The notes: generated by a model from the sequence alone, not told the origin. DNA of 64,000 nt from Brachycybe producta (GCA_036925085.1 JAUPFP010000002.1:11871607-11935606); one strand, 5' to 3'; numbered from the stretch's first letter, positions 40,801 through 53,343 are shown. Made by a program: numbers and translations.

Positions 40801-42655
40801 ATCGAGGTGGCACGTACCCATTGGAACGGAATCGTTTCTACTTGGTTCTGAAACTGGTTCAATCGGTTCGCGATTTTTTTTTTGAAACCGGTTATTTGAT
40901 CAGTTAGTGGATCTTGACTAACCGGTTCCGAATATTAGAGGTGGCGCAGGGTTTAACCAAACCGAATCTATTCGGTTTGGAACCAGTTCTTATCAGTTTC
41001 AGTTTTTGGCGAACTGGTTCCGAACAGTTGACATCTCTAACGATATTTTGTGATTCACAAAATGTCGTTTAGAGTTGTCGCAGTATGGGAAGGAAGGAAG
41101 GAAATGAATTGTGAAGCCCTTGTAGTACTTGAATTTCAGTTACTTTTGTTGTTAACAATTGTTTTTTCGTCTTTGGACTCTTTGGGTTTTATTATTGTTT
41201 GGTAGAACTTAAAGTACTTTCTCTTCAATGTGTTATGTTTATTTCTCTTTCCTACTCCTTGCCTTTTTTATTATAGAGATGTCAACGGTTCGGTACCGGT
41301 GGAACCGGTTCGCTAATTACTGGAACTTATTGAAACGGTTCGCCAATTACTGGAACTCATAGAACCGGTTGGCCAATTACTGGAACTCATAGAACCGGTT
41401 GGCCAATTACTGGAACTCATAGAACCGGTTGGCCTAATTACTGGAACTCATAGAACCGGTTGGCCTAATTACTGGAACTCATAGAACCAGTTGGCCTAAT
41501 TACTGGAACTCATAGAACCGGTTGGCCTAATTACTGGAACTCATAGAACCGGTTGGCCTAATTACTGGAACTCATAGAACCGGTTGGCCTAATTACTGGA
41601 ACTCATAGAACCGGTTGGCCTAATTACTGGAACTCATAGAACCGGTTGGCCTAATTACTGGAACTCATAGAACCGGTTGGCCTAATTACTGGAACTCATA
41701 GAACCGGTTGGCCTAATTACTGGAACTCATAGAACCGGTTGGCCTAATTACTGGAACTCATAGAACCGGTTGGCCTAATTACTGGAACTCATAGAACCGG
41801 TTGGCCTAATTACTGGAACTCATAGAACCGGTTGGCCTAATTACTGGAACTCATAGAACCGGTTGGCCTAATTACTGGAACTCATAGAACCGGTTGGCCA
41901 ATTACTGGAACTCATAGAACCGGTTGGCCAATTACTGGAACTCATAGAACCGGTTGGCCAATTACTGGAACTCATAGAACCGGTTGGCCAATTACTGGAA
42001 CTCATAGAACCGGTTGGCCAATTACTGGAACTCATAGAACCGGTTGGCCAATTACTGGAACTCATAGAACCGGTTGGCCAATTACTGGAACTCATAGAAC
42101 CGGTTGGCCTAATTACTGGAACTCATAGAACCGGTTGGCCTAATTACTGGAACTCATAGAACCGGTTCGCTAATTACTAGAACTCAAAGAACCGGTTCGC
42201 TAATTACTAGAACTCATAGAACCAGTTCGCCAAGCACTGGAGCTGATAGAACCGGTTCGCCAAGCACTGGAGCTGATAGAACCGGTTGGCCAAGCACTGG
42301 AGCTGATAGAACCGGTTCGCCAAGCACTGGAACTCATAGAACCGGTACGTCAAGCACTGGAACTCATAGAACCGGTTCGTCAATTACTGGAACTAATAGG
42401 GCCTGTTCGCTAGTATAGGTCTAACTGATAAGAAATGGTTAAAAACCTAGTGGATTCGGTTCGGTTCTATACTTTGCCACGTCTAACTAAAGTGCTTCGC
42501 AAATATGCTAATAATGCATATTGTATCTTGGTTCGTCAAGATTGATGAACTGATCAGAACCGGTTTCCAAAAAAAAAAAAATGGCGAACCACAAACTGAT
42601 TAAATCGGTTTCGATCCGAGTAGAAACGGTTCGGTTCTACCCGTTGCCACCTCTT
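40801..42655. mobile_element. Inverted-repeat element containing a 30/31-bp minisatellite
   Basis: Left arm GAGGTGGCACGTACCCATTG...TCTACTTGGTTC...TGAAACCGGTT and right arm AACCGGTTTCC...ACTCGGATCGAAACC...GGGTAGAACCG are inverted copies; right end GTTGCCACCTC. Between them, 41290-42415 is about 36 units of GGCC(T)AATTACTGGAACTCAT plus AGAACCGGTT. Units with the extra T are 31 bp, those without 30 bp, and each type forms a block. Edge units are diverged (GGTTCGCCAAGCACTGGAGC). Confidence 0.8.
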
Positions 42656-43439
42656 ATTTTTTACCATTTCGATAGAAAAATGAACTTTTATTTAAAATAA
42701 TTCAACTTCTAATTATAATAAGTTTTAATAAAATTCTTAAAGGTGTTTTCTTTTCATTTTTTCTTTAGTTTTTCAACAATTTTAATAAACAACTTGGAGG
42801 TGTGTGCGTTTTTTTAAATAAATACTCCAGTTGAAAATTACTCGAAACAACGATTAAGAATCAAGAATGTGGTGGTTTTAATTCGACATTCCGAACATTG
42901 TTTTCTACTCTGAATCATCTTCTTTTCTTGAGTAAATTGCTATTTTCTCTCTCTTTTTTTGGTAAGTTGGTTTTGGTTGGAAATGTGTTTTTTTATATTA
43001 TTAGCCTAAATATTATTAACATTTTTTAATACAAAATTTCATGAATATTTTTTAAGTGGAATTATTATTGGCCATTGTTGAAACAGCAATTTTTTTGAAG
43101 TCTTATATTTCTCGCTCGCTTTTTTTCAACCTCGTATTTTCATGTTTCGTATTATGTTTTGAAATTGTTGCAATTTCTTTTGAGAGAAAAAAACTGTTTT
43201 CGAAAGCCTGCCATTCTATTACATATTTCTATTATATTCTGCAACATAACTGTGAAATTTTCTGCTTTTATTTGCTTCCTTTTTTTCTTCGGCTGCGCGT
43301 ATTGTTTATTCTGACGCAAGAATGAAAGTGACCCGTGTTTCTTTTTTCTTCCTAGTAACGGTGTTTTATTCGTTTTATGTGATAATTTTTGACAAAATTG
43401 GGGTTTTTTTTTTTCGTGTGTTCGATTTTTTTTTGTCTA
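42656..43439. other. AT-rich spacer, no gene seen
   Basis: Long T and A runs; the open frames consist of Phe/Leu/Ile-rich translations expected from T-rich DNA. Confidence 0.5.
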
Positions 43440-43612
43440 GTAGATGCTTCAAGTATAGATGCTTCAAGTATAGATGCTTCAAGTATAGATGCTTCAAGTA
43501 TAGATGCTTCAAGTATAGATGCTTCAAGTATAGATGCTTCAAGTATAGATGCTTCAAGTAGGTGCTTCAAGTAGGTGCTTCAAGTAGATGCTTCAAGTAG
43601 GTGCTTCAAGAA
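43440..43612. repeat. Minisatellite, 15-bp unit
   Basis: About eight perfect ATGCTTCAAGTATAG units followed by variant GGTGCTTCAAGTA units. The open frames across it are a by-product of a 15-bp (multiple of 3) repeat. Confidence 0.92.
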
Positions 43613-43810
43613 ACAAGGAGCCAGAAATGAGTCACTTCGTCTTTTGACAAAATCTTAACGATTTTGAATTCTGTCCAAACTGCTAGGATTTTTTTTTTCC
43701 ACAATGTTTTTTATTATTATTTTTGTGCCTTAAGGTGCAAGACCTGTATGAAATTTGGCATCCATTACTACGAGCAGTTTCCTCTTGAGACAGTGTTTTG
43801 ACGTCACGAA

Positions 43811-43850
43811 TAATGGTCCGCCACACAAAAAAAAGTGTGGCGGACCATTA
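43811..43850. repeat. Perfect 16-bp hairpin
   Basis: TAATGGTCCGCCACAC, eight A, then GTGTGGCGGACCATTA. Arms are perfect. It may be the whole of a minimal foldback element or part of a transcript stem-loop. Confidence 0.85.
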
Positions 43851-44469
43851 CTTTCAGAACTTTTAGCAACCATCGGTGCCAATTTGGTGATGTCAGTCAT
43901 TTTTAGACATATTTCATGAAGTTGGGAACAAATCAGCAACTGTAGGTTTTTTTAATTCACGTTTAACTGTAATTTATGAATAATTTACATCAGTAATGAT
44001 GTCAGGTTTGAAATATATTCTGGAACATGGCGTCGCTAGTTGTTGGTTTTTTCAGTATGCAGTGCTCCCAGTGGCTGTTTCTGGCACTAAGTGTACATTC
44101 AAACAAATGTACATTTATGAGCACAGTATTCTAAGGTATTTGAAGGTTTGCGTTTTTTAATTACTGCTAGTTTAGCCAAAATTTGAGCTAAACTCATGAA
44201 GTTTAGCATTAGCTTTGACTTAGTCATAAGAATTTCTTCTGTGAAGCTTCTAGTTACATAGCTGGATGTGGCTACTAGATGGCATCACTGCAACTTGAAG
44301 CTAATAACATAGAATGCAGTCAAGCTTAGAACATCGTAGTGTAACAAAGACGGAATTTAGCTCTTATGTAGCTAAGTAGCTAGTGTAGCCATCAAGTGGC
44401 TACACTCAGCTGTGGCTTAGTTCAGCTACCCAATGTGTATCTTGGGAGTTCATTATAGAAAAAAAAATG

Positions 44470-44936
44470 TGTCTTTTCGCATGACAGGAAATTGTCATAT
44501 CTCGCTCGTAACCTTTTTAACAGTCACAAACGTAAATTACAAAATATTATCAGGACTTATTATATTGTCTTATGACTGCTATTGACGGGTGTATAGCATA
44601 GTATATGACAGTCATAAAATAATAGCGCATAGACATTGACATCATACGGTATGACTATCCCAATTTTATTATTACTTGTTTTGATGCTTCATTACAGAAA
44701 AAAAGTCATAAAATTGGGATAATTTTACCTTATAATGATGTCTGTCACTGCTTGTGTCTTATTATTTTATGATTGTCATTATATTTTCTACACTTGTCAA
44801 TATGACAGTCAATTGTCAGTATTTGTCATTATGATATTTTGTAATTTGTTTTTGTGTGACTGTTACATGGTTATGACTGCTAGATATATTGCAATTTACT
44901 GTCATATGACAGTATTTCTGTAACGAGGGCCCTAAT
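44470..44936. mobile_element. Family D inverted-repeat element, composite
   Basis: Many TGACAGTCAT/ATGACTGTCA words. CTTCATTACAGAAAAAAAGT faces TATTTCTGTAACGAGGGCCC, and ATCCCAATTTTAT faces ATAAAATTGGGAT. Related to 27146-27340 and 63310-63513. Confidence 0.6.
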
Positions 44937-45044
44937 TATTACAGTTTTGGTTAAAAATGTGGACCTGCGACAATGTTTTTCGAATTGTCAAATATATGTT
45001 GCATGGTTCGAAAAAAAATGTAACACTAAATGAGTGTTTCCTAC

Positions 45045-45228
45045 ACAGGCAGTTAGAAATCGGTCAGAACTTCAGTTGGCTCCGCCCTTCCGCAACTTCT
45101 AATTGGCTGGTTATGTAGTCTGACGTTGAAAAGGGCGGAGCATGTGACGTCAAACTACTTAACCAGCCAATTAGAAGTTGCGGAAGGGCGGAGCCAACTG
45201 AAGTTCTAACCGATTTCTAACTGCCTGT
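45045..45228. mobile_element. MITE, family B, clean 9-bp TSD
   Basis: 184 bp, ends ACAGGCAGTTAGAAATCGG and CGATTTCTAACTGCCTGT. GTTTCCTAC is perfectly duplicated at 45036-45044 and 45229-45237. Arms carry GGCTCCGCCC and the core has TGTGACGTCA. Confidence 0.92.
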
Positions 45229-47290
45229 GTTTCCTACATTTTCATTAAAAATTAGTTACAAAAAATACTCTGCAAGCAGCCGGTTGGCCTATGGCAGAGG
45301 GACCTTAAGATCCAAGTGCTGCAAGATGCATTGTCAATAATATAATAACTTGGATCGCAGCATAACTTTACATTACGAAGACATATGTTATTCTTAGTTA
45401 TATTTTGGTAACTTCGAGATGGGGGTGTGTGTGACGTCACACGTCGCTCCTTCTTCTCAAGGTGTGTTTGTGTATTATTTGTATTTTCGGTTTTGTTTTC
45501 ACACATATCTATGATACATATATATATTTTGAATGTTACTCCTCCTCCTCCGATGATGATGATGATGATTGTTGTGTCAACGTTCAAAGAGAGCCGAGCG
45601 CGAGGGCACGTATATCGATTTCTGTATGGTTTGTGTGTGACTTCTCTTGACAATGATGACGTCATACGAAACCATTTTACAATTTTAGATCCATAGGTGA
45701 TGGTGGACTATAGTGGTTGTGTTTGTAGGAGAACGGTGGGTGAAATAATGTTAAAGGGGGAGGAGAACCTTACGAAGCTGAATGAGGTGGATTTCGAATG
45801 AAGACAAAATGGTTAAAAGTATCTCTCTCTCTCTCTATCCCCTTTTCCCTGTAGTTCTTGTTTGCAAAACTCTCTTCGAGAGTGCAGACTTTTAGGAACC
45901 GAACAAAAATCAATACGATACAACGTCGATCCATCCATTTCGGTGTGTGGTACGAGGAGTCGCCGTCGTCGTCGTTGCCTTGGTTTCATGTCTTGATGCC
46001 ATTTTAGTCTTCTTATTCCTTTAGAATATATTACGGGGGTGCTGCTCTCTCTCTTTTTCGTCGTAACTCTTTCTGGGTGCCATTTTTGTTGTTGTTACTG
46101 TTATGTGTGTGTGTCGAATATTGGGTCCATGTTGTTATTTTTATTCGTGTTGACCAACGACGGTTTTTTGTTTGGCTAGTATGTTTTCGTATTCATCTGC
46201 ATTGCTGCTTCTACTGCTGTTACTGCTGCTCATTTCTAACAAAAACGTCCATTTCTAGGGTGGTTTTATTTTTAATTCGAGGGAATATCATCTGCTTTTT
46301 TATGTATATAATTCTGCATTGCAGTGTGGAAGAGGTTTTTTTTCGTCTAGATCCGTAAGAAACAAGAGATTTAAACTTGCGGAATGAAGTGGTTCCGGTG
46401 TCACCATGAAGGTTCACTTTTATTCTGGTCGTCAATACAGTTGTAAGTGTTCTTCTTTCTTTGCGCGGCGGTTTGATTGTTGTTGTCGTTGTCGTTACGA
46501 CGACATCCTGTGGTTCTTCTTCTTTGACGACTCTTTGACGACGTCTACTTCTTGTTCTACTGATATTTTGTTGTTGCCGTCGTCATGTCAGAAGCCATCA
46601 AGGCTTATCGATTGTGAGTATTGTTTTTTTTTTGCGTGTTCTTCTTGTTGCTATTGTTTTTTTTTTCTGTCTCGATCGTTTTGTTGTATTGTGGCTAACA
46701 TGATTAACGGGTTTCGAAACTAACGGCGGCGATGCGAGTTTTTGTCTTTTTTTTTTTTACAGAAGTTCGTGTCTTTTGAACGTTATTGACCAACACGGTT
46801 CTTCTTTTTTTTTTGGGGGGGGGGGGGGGGTTTATAAGGCCCGAATTATTTCAATACAATTAATACCTCGCTTCACGGCCCGAGATACGTTCAGAGAAAG
46901 TTGGCTGTAAAGCGAAATGTTTTCACCATAAGCGGACAACATTGTAAACAGAAACTGAGCTATAATTTTAAAAAAGGCCGTTATTGTGAAATGCCGTATA
47001 AAGAGGGGCCGTATAGCGAGGTATGAGCTATTATAATCTGAGAATCTGATCGGAGAAACGCTTTCGAGCTGTGGTTGAGCATGAACATGTTGTTAAAAAA
47101 CGATCTGAAGACTGTTTTCGATACAATGTATTCGTTCGATACTTTAGGACGTTTGTTGGTCCTAATGTGGGGGAAAAACCGTTACAGTTTGCTGTTAATT
47201 GAACTCTTGGGTTATTCTGCTTATTATTGCAAGGAACTTGACGAAGGATTCGAAAGGTGTATTAAGTACTAGAAAAGTTTAAAAAAAAAC
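45229..47290. other. GC-richer stretch, possible regulatory or untranslated exons
   Basis: 45800-46740 has CT repeats, GTCGTCGTCGTTG and a MKVHFYSGRQYS-encoding stretch (46406-46442) ending in a good donor (AGTT|GTAAGT). This might be an upstream exon of KLC or another transcript; nothing recognisable. 46815-46830 is a poly(G) run. Confidence 0.35.
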
Positions 47291-47302
47291 CACTTATGCC
47301 GC

Positions 47303-47710
47303 AGTCACACTAGGCTGGTTTCCCAGCCGCTGGTTGCTGCTGGCTGGTTGTAGCGCTCTAGCAGCATAGTCTGAACTGCTACCAGCAGCTGCTTTTCCCA
47401 GCATGCTAGTGATTTTAACAGCGGCTGGTGAAGTTGGACATGTCCAACTTTAGCAGCTACAAGCTGGTCATGTGACTCCCTTCCTGCTGCTGCCATCTAG
47501 TGTGAACTTTTTGTTGCTAGTAGTGGCACTAGTGGTAGTTGAAACTCCACTGCTTGGGTTGGTTGTTGTTAGTTTGTGTTTTTGCAAGACGGTGATTGGA
47601 TGACCTGCACTGCTAATACCAGGAGTGACTGGACAAGTGTGAACCCAAAGCAGCTGCTGCTTGCTGTTGCTGCTAATAGCCAGCAGCTTGTAAACCAGCC
47701 TAGTGTGACT
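47303..47710. mobile_element. Inverted-repeat element (AGTCACACTAGGCTGG ends)
   Basis: About 408 bp. AGTCACACTAGGCTGGTTT faces AAACCAGCCTAGTGTGACT. Inside are many CAGCAGCTGCT-type words on both arms. No transposase. Confidence 0.8.
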
Positions 47711-47789
47711 AGAGTACAGACTTTAAGGCTGTGTTTATTCATATCTACCTGAAAAATCTTCCCTTGATTGATATTTAGTCACGAACGGG

Positions 47790-48240
47790 CTGATATTAAA
47801 AAGTACAGAATTACTGGTTATTCTGTACTTCAGTAACAATTTTAAGAAAAAAAACTAGAATGTGGTTTTATAAACTAGAACGGTAGCTGAAACATTTAAT
47901 CTTATTTTCATATTGATTTTTTTTTTAATTTTTGCTTATTTTTAAAAAAAAATTCAGCATGAAAATAATCTTAACTGCTATTCTAGTTTTTAAACACTTT
48001 GAAATTCTTCTTAATGTTGCTTCTGAAGTGGAGAGTAATTAAGAGTTCTAGTTTAGTTTGTATCTTAGTTCGAAAACTTAAAGTTTGATCGTTTCGAAAC
48101 TGACATAAAAAGCTTATTTTAAAATAAATCAATATGAAAATTAGTTTTATGTGATAGACAAGCAGCTCTTCTAGTTTCTAAAGCATTATCACATTGTCTT
48201 GTTGCTTCTGAGGTACGTTTTTAAGTTAGACTTCACGGTT
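47790..48240. repeat. Foldback element, family A, rearranged
   Basis: Two partial copies (47790-48050, 48060-48240) with TTTATAAACTAGAACGGTAG, GCTATTCTAGTTTTTAAACA and TCTTCTAGTTTCTAAAGCAT. The 32-bp array starts directly after it. Confidence 0.65.
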
Positions 48241-48256
48241 TTATTTTATTTTATAG

Positions 48257-50708
48257 AAAAGGAACAAAAAGCCTTTAGAGACTAGAAAAGAAACAAAAAG
48301 CCTTCTTTAGAGACTAGAAAAGAAACAAGAAGCCTTCTTTAGAGACTAGAAAAGAAACAAGAAGCCTTCTTTAGAGACTAGAAAAGAAACAAGAAGCCTT
48401 CTTTAGAGACTAGAAAAGAAACAAGAAGCCTTCTTTTAGAGACTAGAAAAGAAACAAGAAGCCTTCTTTAGAGACTAGAAAAGAAACAAGAAGCCTTCTT
48501 TAGAGACTAGAAAAGAAACAAGAAGCCTTCTTTAGAGACTAGAAAAGAAACAAGAAGCCTTCTTTAGAGACTAGAAAAGAAACAAGAAGCCTTCTTTAGA
48601 GACTAGAAAAGAAACAAGAAGCCTTCTTTAGAGACTAGAAAAGAAACAAGAAGCCTTCTTTAGAGACTAGAAAAGAAACAAGAAGCCTTCTTTAGAGACT
48701 AGAAAAGAAACAAGAAGCCTTCTTTAGAGACTAGAAAAGAAACAAGAAGCCTTCTTTAGAGACTAGAAAAGAAACAAGAAGCCTTCTTTAGAGACTAGAA
48801 AAGAAACAAGAAGCCTTCTTTAGAGACTAGAAAAGAAACAAGAAGCCTTCTTTAGAGACTAGAAAAGAAACAAGAAGCCTTCTTTAGAGACTAGAAAAGA
48901 AACAAGAAGCCTTCTTTAGAGACTAGAAAAGAAACAAGAAGCCTTCTTTAGAGACTAGAAAAGAAACAAGAAGCCTTCTTTAGAGACTAGAAAAGAAACA
49001 AGAAGCCTTCTTTAGAGACTAGAAAAGAAACAAGAAGCCTTCTTTAGAGACTAGAAAAGAAACAAGAAGCCTTCTTTAGAGACTAGAAAAGAAACAAGAA
49101 GCCTTCTTTAGAGACTAGAAAAGAAACAAGAAGCCTTCTTTAGAGACTAGAAAAGAAACAAGAAGCCTTCTTTAGAGACTAGAAAAGAAACAAGAAGCCT
49201 TCTTTAGAGACTAGAAAAGAAACAAGAAGCCTTCTTTAGAGACTAGAAAAGAAACAAGAAGCCTTCTTTAGAGACTAGAAAAGAAACAAGAAGCCTTCTT
49301 TAGAGACTAGAAAAGAAACAAGAAGCCTTCTTTAGAGACTAGAAAAGAAACAAGAAGCCTTCTTTTAGAGACTAGAAAAGAAACAAGAAGCCTTCTTTAG
49401 AGACTAGAAAAGAAACAAGAAGCCTTCTTTAGAGACTAGAAAAGAAACAAGAAGCCTTCTTTAGAGACTAGAAAAGAAACAAGAAGCCTTCTTTAGAGAC
49501 TAGAAAAGAAACAAGAAGCCTTCTTTAGAGACTAGAAAAGAAACAAGAAGCCTTCTTTAGAGACTAGAAAAGAAACAAGAAGCCTTCTTTAGAGACTAGA
49601 AAAGAAACAAGAAGCCTTCTTTAGAGACTAGAAAAGAAACAAGAAGCCTTCTTTAGAGACTAGAAAAGAAACAAGAAGCCTTCTTTAGAGACTAGAAAAG
49701 AAACAAGAAGCCTTCTTTAGAGACTAGAAAAGAAACAAGAAGCCTTCTTTAGAGACTAGAAAAGAAACAAGAAGCCTTCTTTAGAGACTAGAAAAGAAAC
49801 AAGAAGCCTTCTTTAGAGACTAGAAAAGAAACAAGAAGCCTTCTTTAGAGACTAGAAAAGAAACAAGAAGCCTTCTTTAGAGACTAGAAAAGAAACAAGA
49901 AGCCTTCTTTAGAGACTAGAAAAGAAACAAGAAGCCTTCTTTAGAGACTAGAAAAGAAACAAGAAGCCTTCTTTAGAGACTAGAAAAGAAACAAGAAGCC
50001 TTCTTTAGAGACTAGAAAAGAAACAAGAAGCCTTCTTTAGAGACTAGAAAAGAAACAAGAAGCCTTCTTTAGAGACTAGAAAAGAAACAAGAAGCCTTCT
50101 TTAGAGACTAGAAAAGAAACAAGAAGCCTTCTTTAGAGACTAGAAAAGAAACAAAAAGCCTTCTTTAGAGACTAGAAAAGAAACAAGAAGCCTTCTTTAG
50201 AGACTAGAAAAGAAACAAGAAGCCTTCTTTAGAGACTAGAAAAGAAACAAGAAGCCTTCTTTAGAGACTAGAAAAGAAACAAGAAGCCTTCTTTAGAGAC
50301 TAGAAAAGAAACAAGAAGCCTTCTTTTAGAGACTAGAAAAGAAACAAGAAGCCTTCTTTAGAGACTAGAAAAGAAACAAGAAGCCTTCTTTAGAGACTAG
50401 AAAAGAAACAAGAAGCCTTCTTTAGAGACTAGAAAAGAAACAAGAAGCCTTCTTTAGAGACTAGAAAAGAAACAAGAAGCCTTCTTTAGAGACTAGAAAA
50501 GAAACAAGAAGCCTTCTTTAGAGACTAGAAAAGAAACAAGAAGCCTTCTTTAGAGACTAGAAAAGAAACAAGAAGCCTTCTTTAGAGACTAGAAAAGAAA
50601 CAAGAAGCCTTCTTTAGAGACTAGAAAAGAAACAAGAAGCCTTCTTTAGAGACTAGAAAAGAAACAAGAAGCCTTCTTTAGAGACTAGAAAAGAAACAAG
50701 AAGCCTTA
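48257..50708. repeat. Minisatellite, 32-bp unit, about 76 copies
   Basis: Unit: GAAACAAGAAGCCTTCTTTA plus GAGACTAGAAAA. CC positions at 48301 and 50704 are 2403 apart, that is 75 units of 32 plus three extra bases; those three bases are the extra T in units at 48429, 49358 and 50319. The first unit is short (29 bp) and the last diverged (CCTTATTTAGTGG). Other units are almost identical. TTTAGAGACTAGAAAAG is close to TTTTAGAAACTAGAAAG in family A. Confidence 0.95.
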
Positions 50709-52084
50709 TTTAGTGGATTACATTTTGAAAAGTGTCTTGGATTGGTGAGAAAACCCCTTAAATGTGAAAAAGGGATAGGAGACAAAAATAGTTGACATTT
50801 TCCAACTTGATTCATGAAAATGATTCATATTTACTATAGAATTGGAGTAATAAGATCGAAGCCCAATTTTTTCTCCTTTTTCTCAACAACATTTATTTAT
50901 TGTTGACTTTTGAGTAAAAATTAATTAATCGCGATGGGTTATTATTTCGTTGCTGTTTCGCTCTAACGACCGATTTTGTGTGACTATAGTTTTCTATTGT
51001 AAACTCTCGAAAGCATGCAATTTATAACTTTGTTTTTACAGAAAATTGTTGTTGATCGATCGATAGTTACGCACTGACTACGTGGATGGAGAGAAAACAC
51101 CTTCTCAGTCTCTCGAATACAAGAAGTTTCATCGTTATTTCTTTCATGCTTTTTTTTTTTTAATATGGGTTTTTATATGCATGAAAGATTGTTATTTGCA
51201 CGCAGCCATGTCTTGTTTTATTTTTAATAATATTGTTATACTCTGTGACCAAGGGTAAGGTGGATGGATGTCTTGCTGCGTGACTGATTACGAAGGTGCA
51301 AAGTGTTCCGCCATTATCTCTCTCTCGCTCTCTCTTTCTCTCTCTTCGAAAACAAACTCAAGAGAAACAAGTTTGAAACTATTTTTTCTTTTTTGCAATT
51401 TTAGGAAAAATCGACAGCTCGTATCGGAAATTCATTGAAAACAGCAACGAACTTTGAATTATTTTTGTATCATTTCATGTTTTTTTTTTATCTTTTACGA
51501 AGATGATTTAAGGTTCATACGACGATTTTCTTCTTAGCATTCATAAGACACGTAGTGCATATATCCGGACTGATAAAAATCCATTGTTGAACGACAATGA
51601 CTGTTTTATGGCATATTTTAACCATTTTATCCAGTTTCCGATGTATATTTTACTACAAGTTGACTTAGATGTTTTTCTATTGTGAGGAAAACCTTACACG
51701 AGCTTATAAATCGGATGTACGATACTTAGACTAAAGTACGGACATTACTTCGACACTGTGCAACTTTGCATGTTTCAAAATGGACAATTGAGTTGTTACG
51801 GCGGAAAAATGACTTCCTTTGGACTTGGTTCTGATTATTTTTCAATACAGAATGTGGGTTCTTAGAGATTTAAAATGTTGATCGTAAAGTTGCCAATATA
51901 TTACCGAGGAATAGTCATGTGATAAAAAGCGATTTCATGTTTGTTTGTGGTCAGTATTTGCTTCTGTTTGGAATTTTATTGGCAATTACATTCAGACATT
52001 TTCTGAATGAGGCCGGGTTTTACGGAAAAGTAGCCTAAACGTTTTTATTTGAAAATTTACAATTGTGTTGTTTGTCCCTTAAAA

Positions 52085-52420
52085 CGGTGGTGGTTTTAAA
52101 GTGAAAATGCATTGCAAACTCGGATTATTCTGTCTTCCAGTTGGAAAATGAAGGAAAAACTTGAATGTGTTTTAGAAACTGGAAGAGTAGCTCAATTACT
52201 TAAGGGTATTTTTATGTTGATATCTTTCAAAATAAAACATTTTATGTCAGTTGTTTGAAATTGATCCAACTTTAAGACGCAATGTTTTTTAAAATAATTT
52301 TGGTCTATAAAGTTTTATTTTGAAAGATATCAACTTGAAAATAATTCTAAATTATTGAGCTGCTCTTCTAGTTTCTAAAACACTTTCTTCTAGTTGCTCT
52401 TTATTTTGCTCATAAAAGGC
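52085..52420. repeat. Foldback element, family A
   Basis: GGATTATTCTGTCTTCCAG, GTGTTTTAGAAACTGGAAGA and TTGATATCTTTCAAAATAAA on the left; GCTCTTCTAGTTTCTAAAAC on the right. Confidence 0.75.
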
Positions 52421-52696
52421 AGTATGGAGCCCCCCCCCCCCCACCACCACCACTACTACCCCGCGTAGCAACAGTGACGATCAAGGTATCAGGGGCATCA
52501 AGGTTGTTAGTGCTACTTCCGGTCGTATGTAATTAATTATTCATTGTTTTGTTGTAGCAAATTCTAACATCTACATTGCATGTTGTATAGAAAATGTTGC
52601 AAGTTTTCAAACAAAAAAATACTTAGCATAATCGTTCTAGTTTTGAAAATAACGTGAATTTTTGTCGTAAACTTTGTTTGGTTCTAAAAAAAAGTT

Positions 52697-53343
52697 TTCT
52701 TATTGTTTTTTGCGTTCAAAAACATCTACGAAGCCACCTTAACTTTTAATGAACGTCAACTGATTGTGTTTCGATCAACGTTGTTTCTAAGGCCGCGGGT
52801 CCACATCAAGCTGACAAAACACAAACAAAACAGAAACTAAAGTGTTTTGAGACAAATTGGTGACAATTCTGAAACATTTCTGCAACTTTTACGTTTTGTC
52901 TGTAATAGTTTGAGAAAAAACTATTCCGTGTCCCGGCTCAAGTTGGTAAACATGAAAAGGTTTCTGGTTTATCTCGATACTAACTGTCCATACTGCACAG
53001 ACAAGAGTTGACAAAATGTTGCGTTTTGTCAACTCGTGGACAGTTAGTATAAAGACAACAGCAGAACAGTTGCGTTGTTAACGTAGGAAACAGTTATAGA
53101 AACAAAAACAAAACCTAATTTGTGTTGTGTCACAAATTTGTTGTGGTTTTGTCTTGAGTACAGCTGACAGTTGTTGGTTTGTTTTGTTTTAAAAATCTGA
53201 TTTTCTGGACGTTTTTGGGATCTCGAACGCTCAGACATAAAAAAAAAAGAAGTTTGCTTAACGTTTTTTCATTAAGAAACATCTATGATGAAGCCACCTT
53301 AACGTTTAATGAACGTCAACTAACGGTGTCTCAATCGACGTTT
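52697..53343. repeat. About 88-bp direct repeat flanking an inverted-repeat element
   Basis: AAGCCACCTTAAC(T/G)TTTAAT followed by GAACGTCAACT occurs at about 52731 and 53288 with matching flanks. Between them, GGTCCACATCAAGCTGACAA faces TTGTCAACTCGTGGAC (about 52798-53043). Confidence 0.6.

Noticed and set aside
41868..42095. Open frame on the minus strand with SSNWPTGSM repeats
   Set aside because: It arises because the 30-bp units are a multiple of three; the 31-bp units on either side break every frame.
43322..43574. Repeat-rich open frames (DASSI, CFKYR) around 43.4-43.6 kb
   Set aside because: They are translations of the 15-bp minisatellite in several frames, with no ATG-led context or splice support.
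45252..45696. Facing open frames of about 90-137 codons on both strands near 45.5 kb
   Set aside because: No motif and no conserved composition; they overlap GATGATGATG and CT microsatellites.
48257..50708. CRISPR-like appearance of regular 32-bp repeats
   Set aside because: The repeats are contiguous with no spacers, and the host is an intron-bearing animal.
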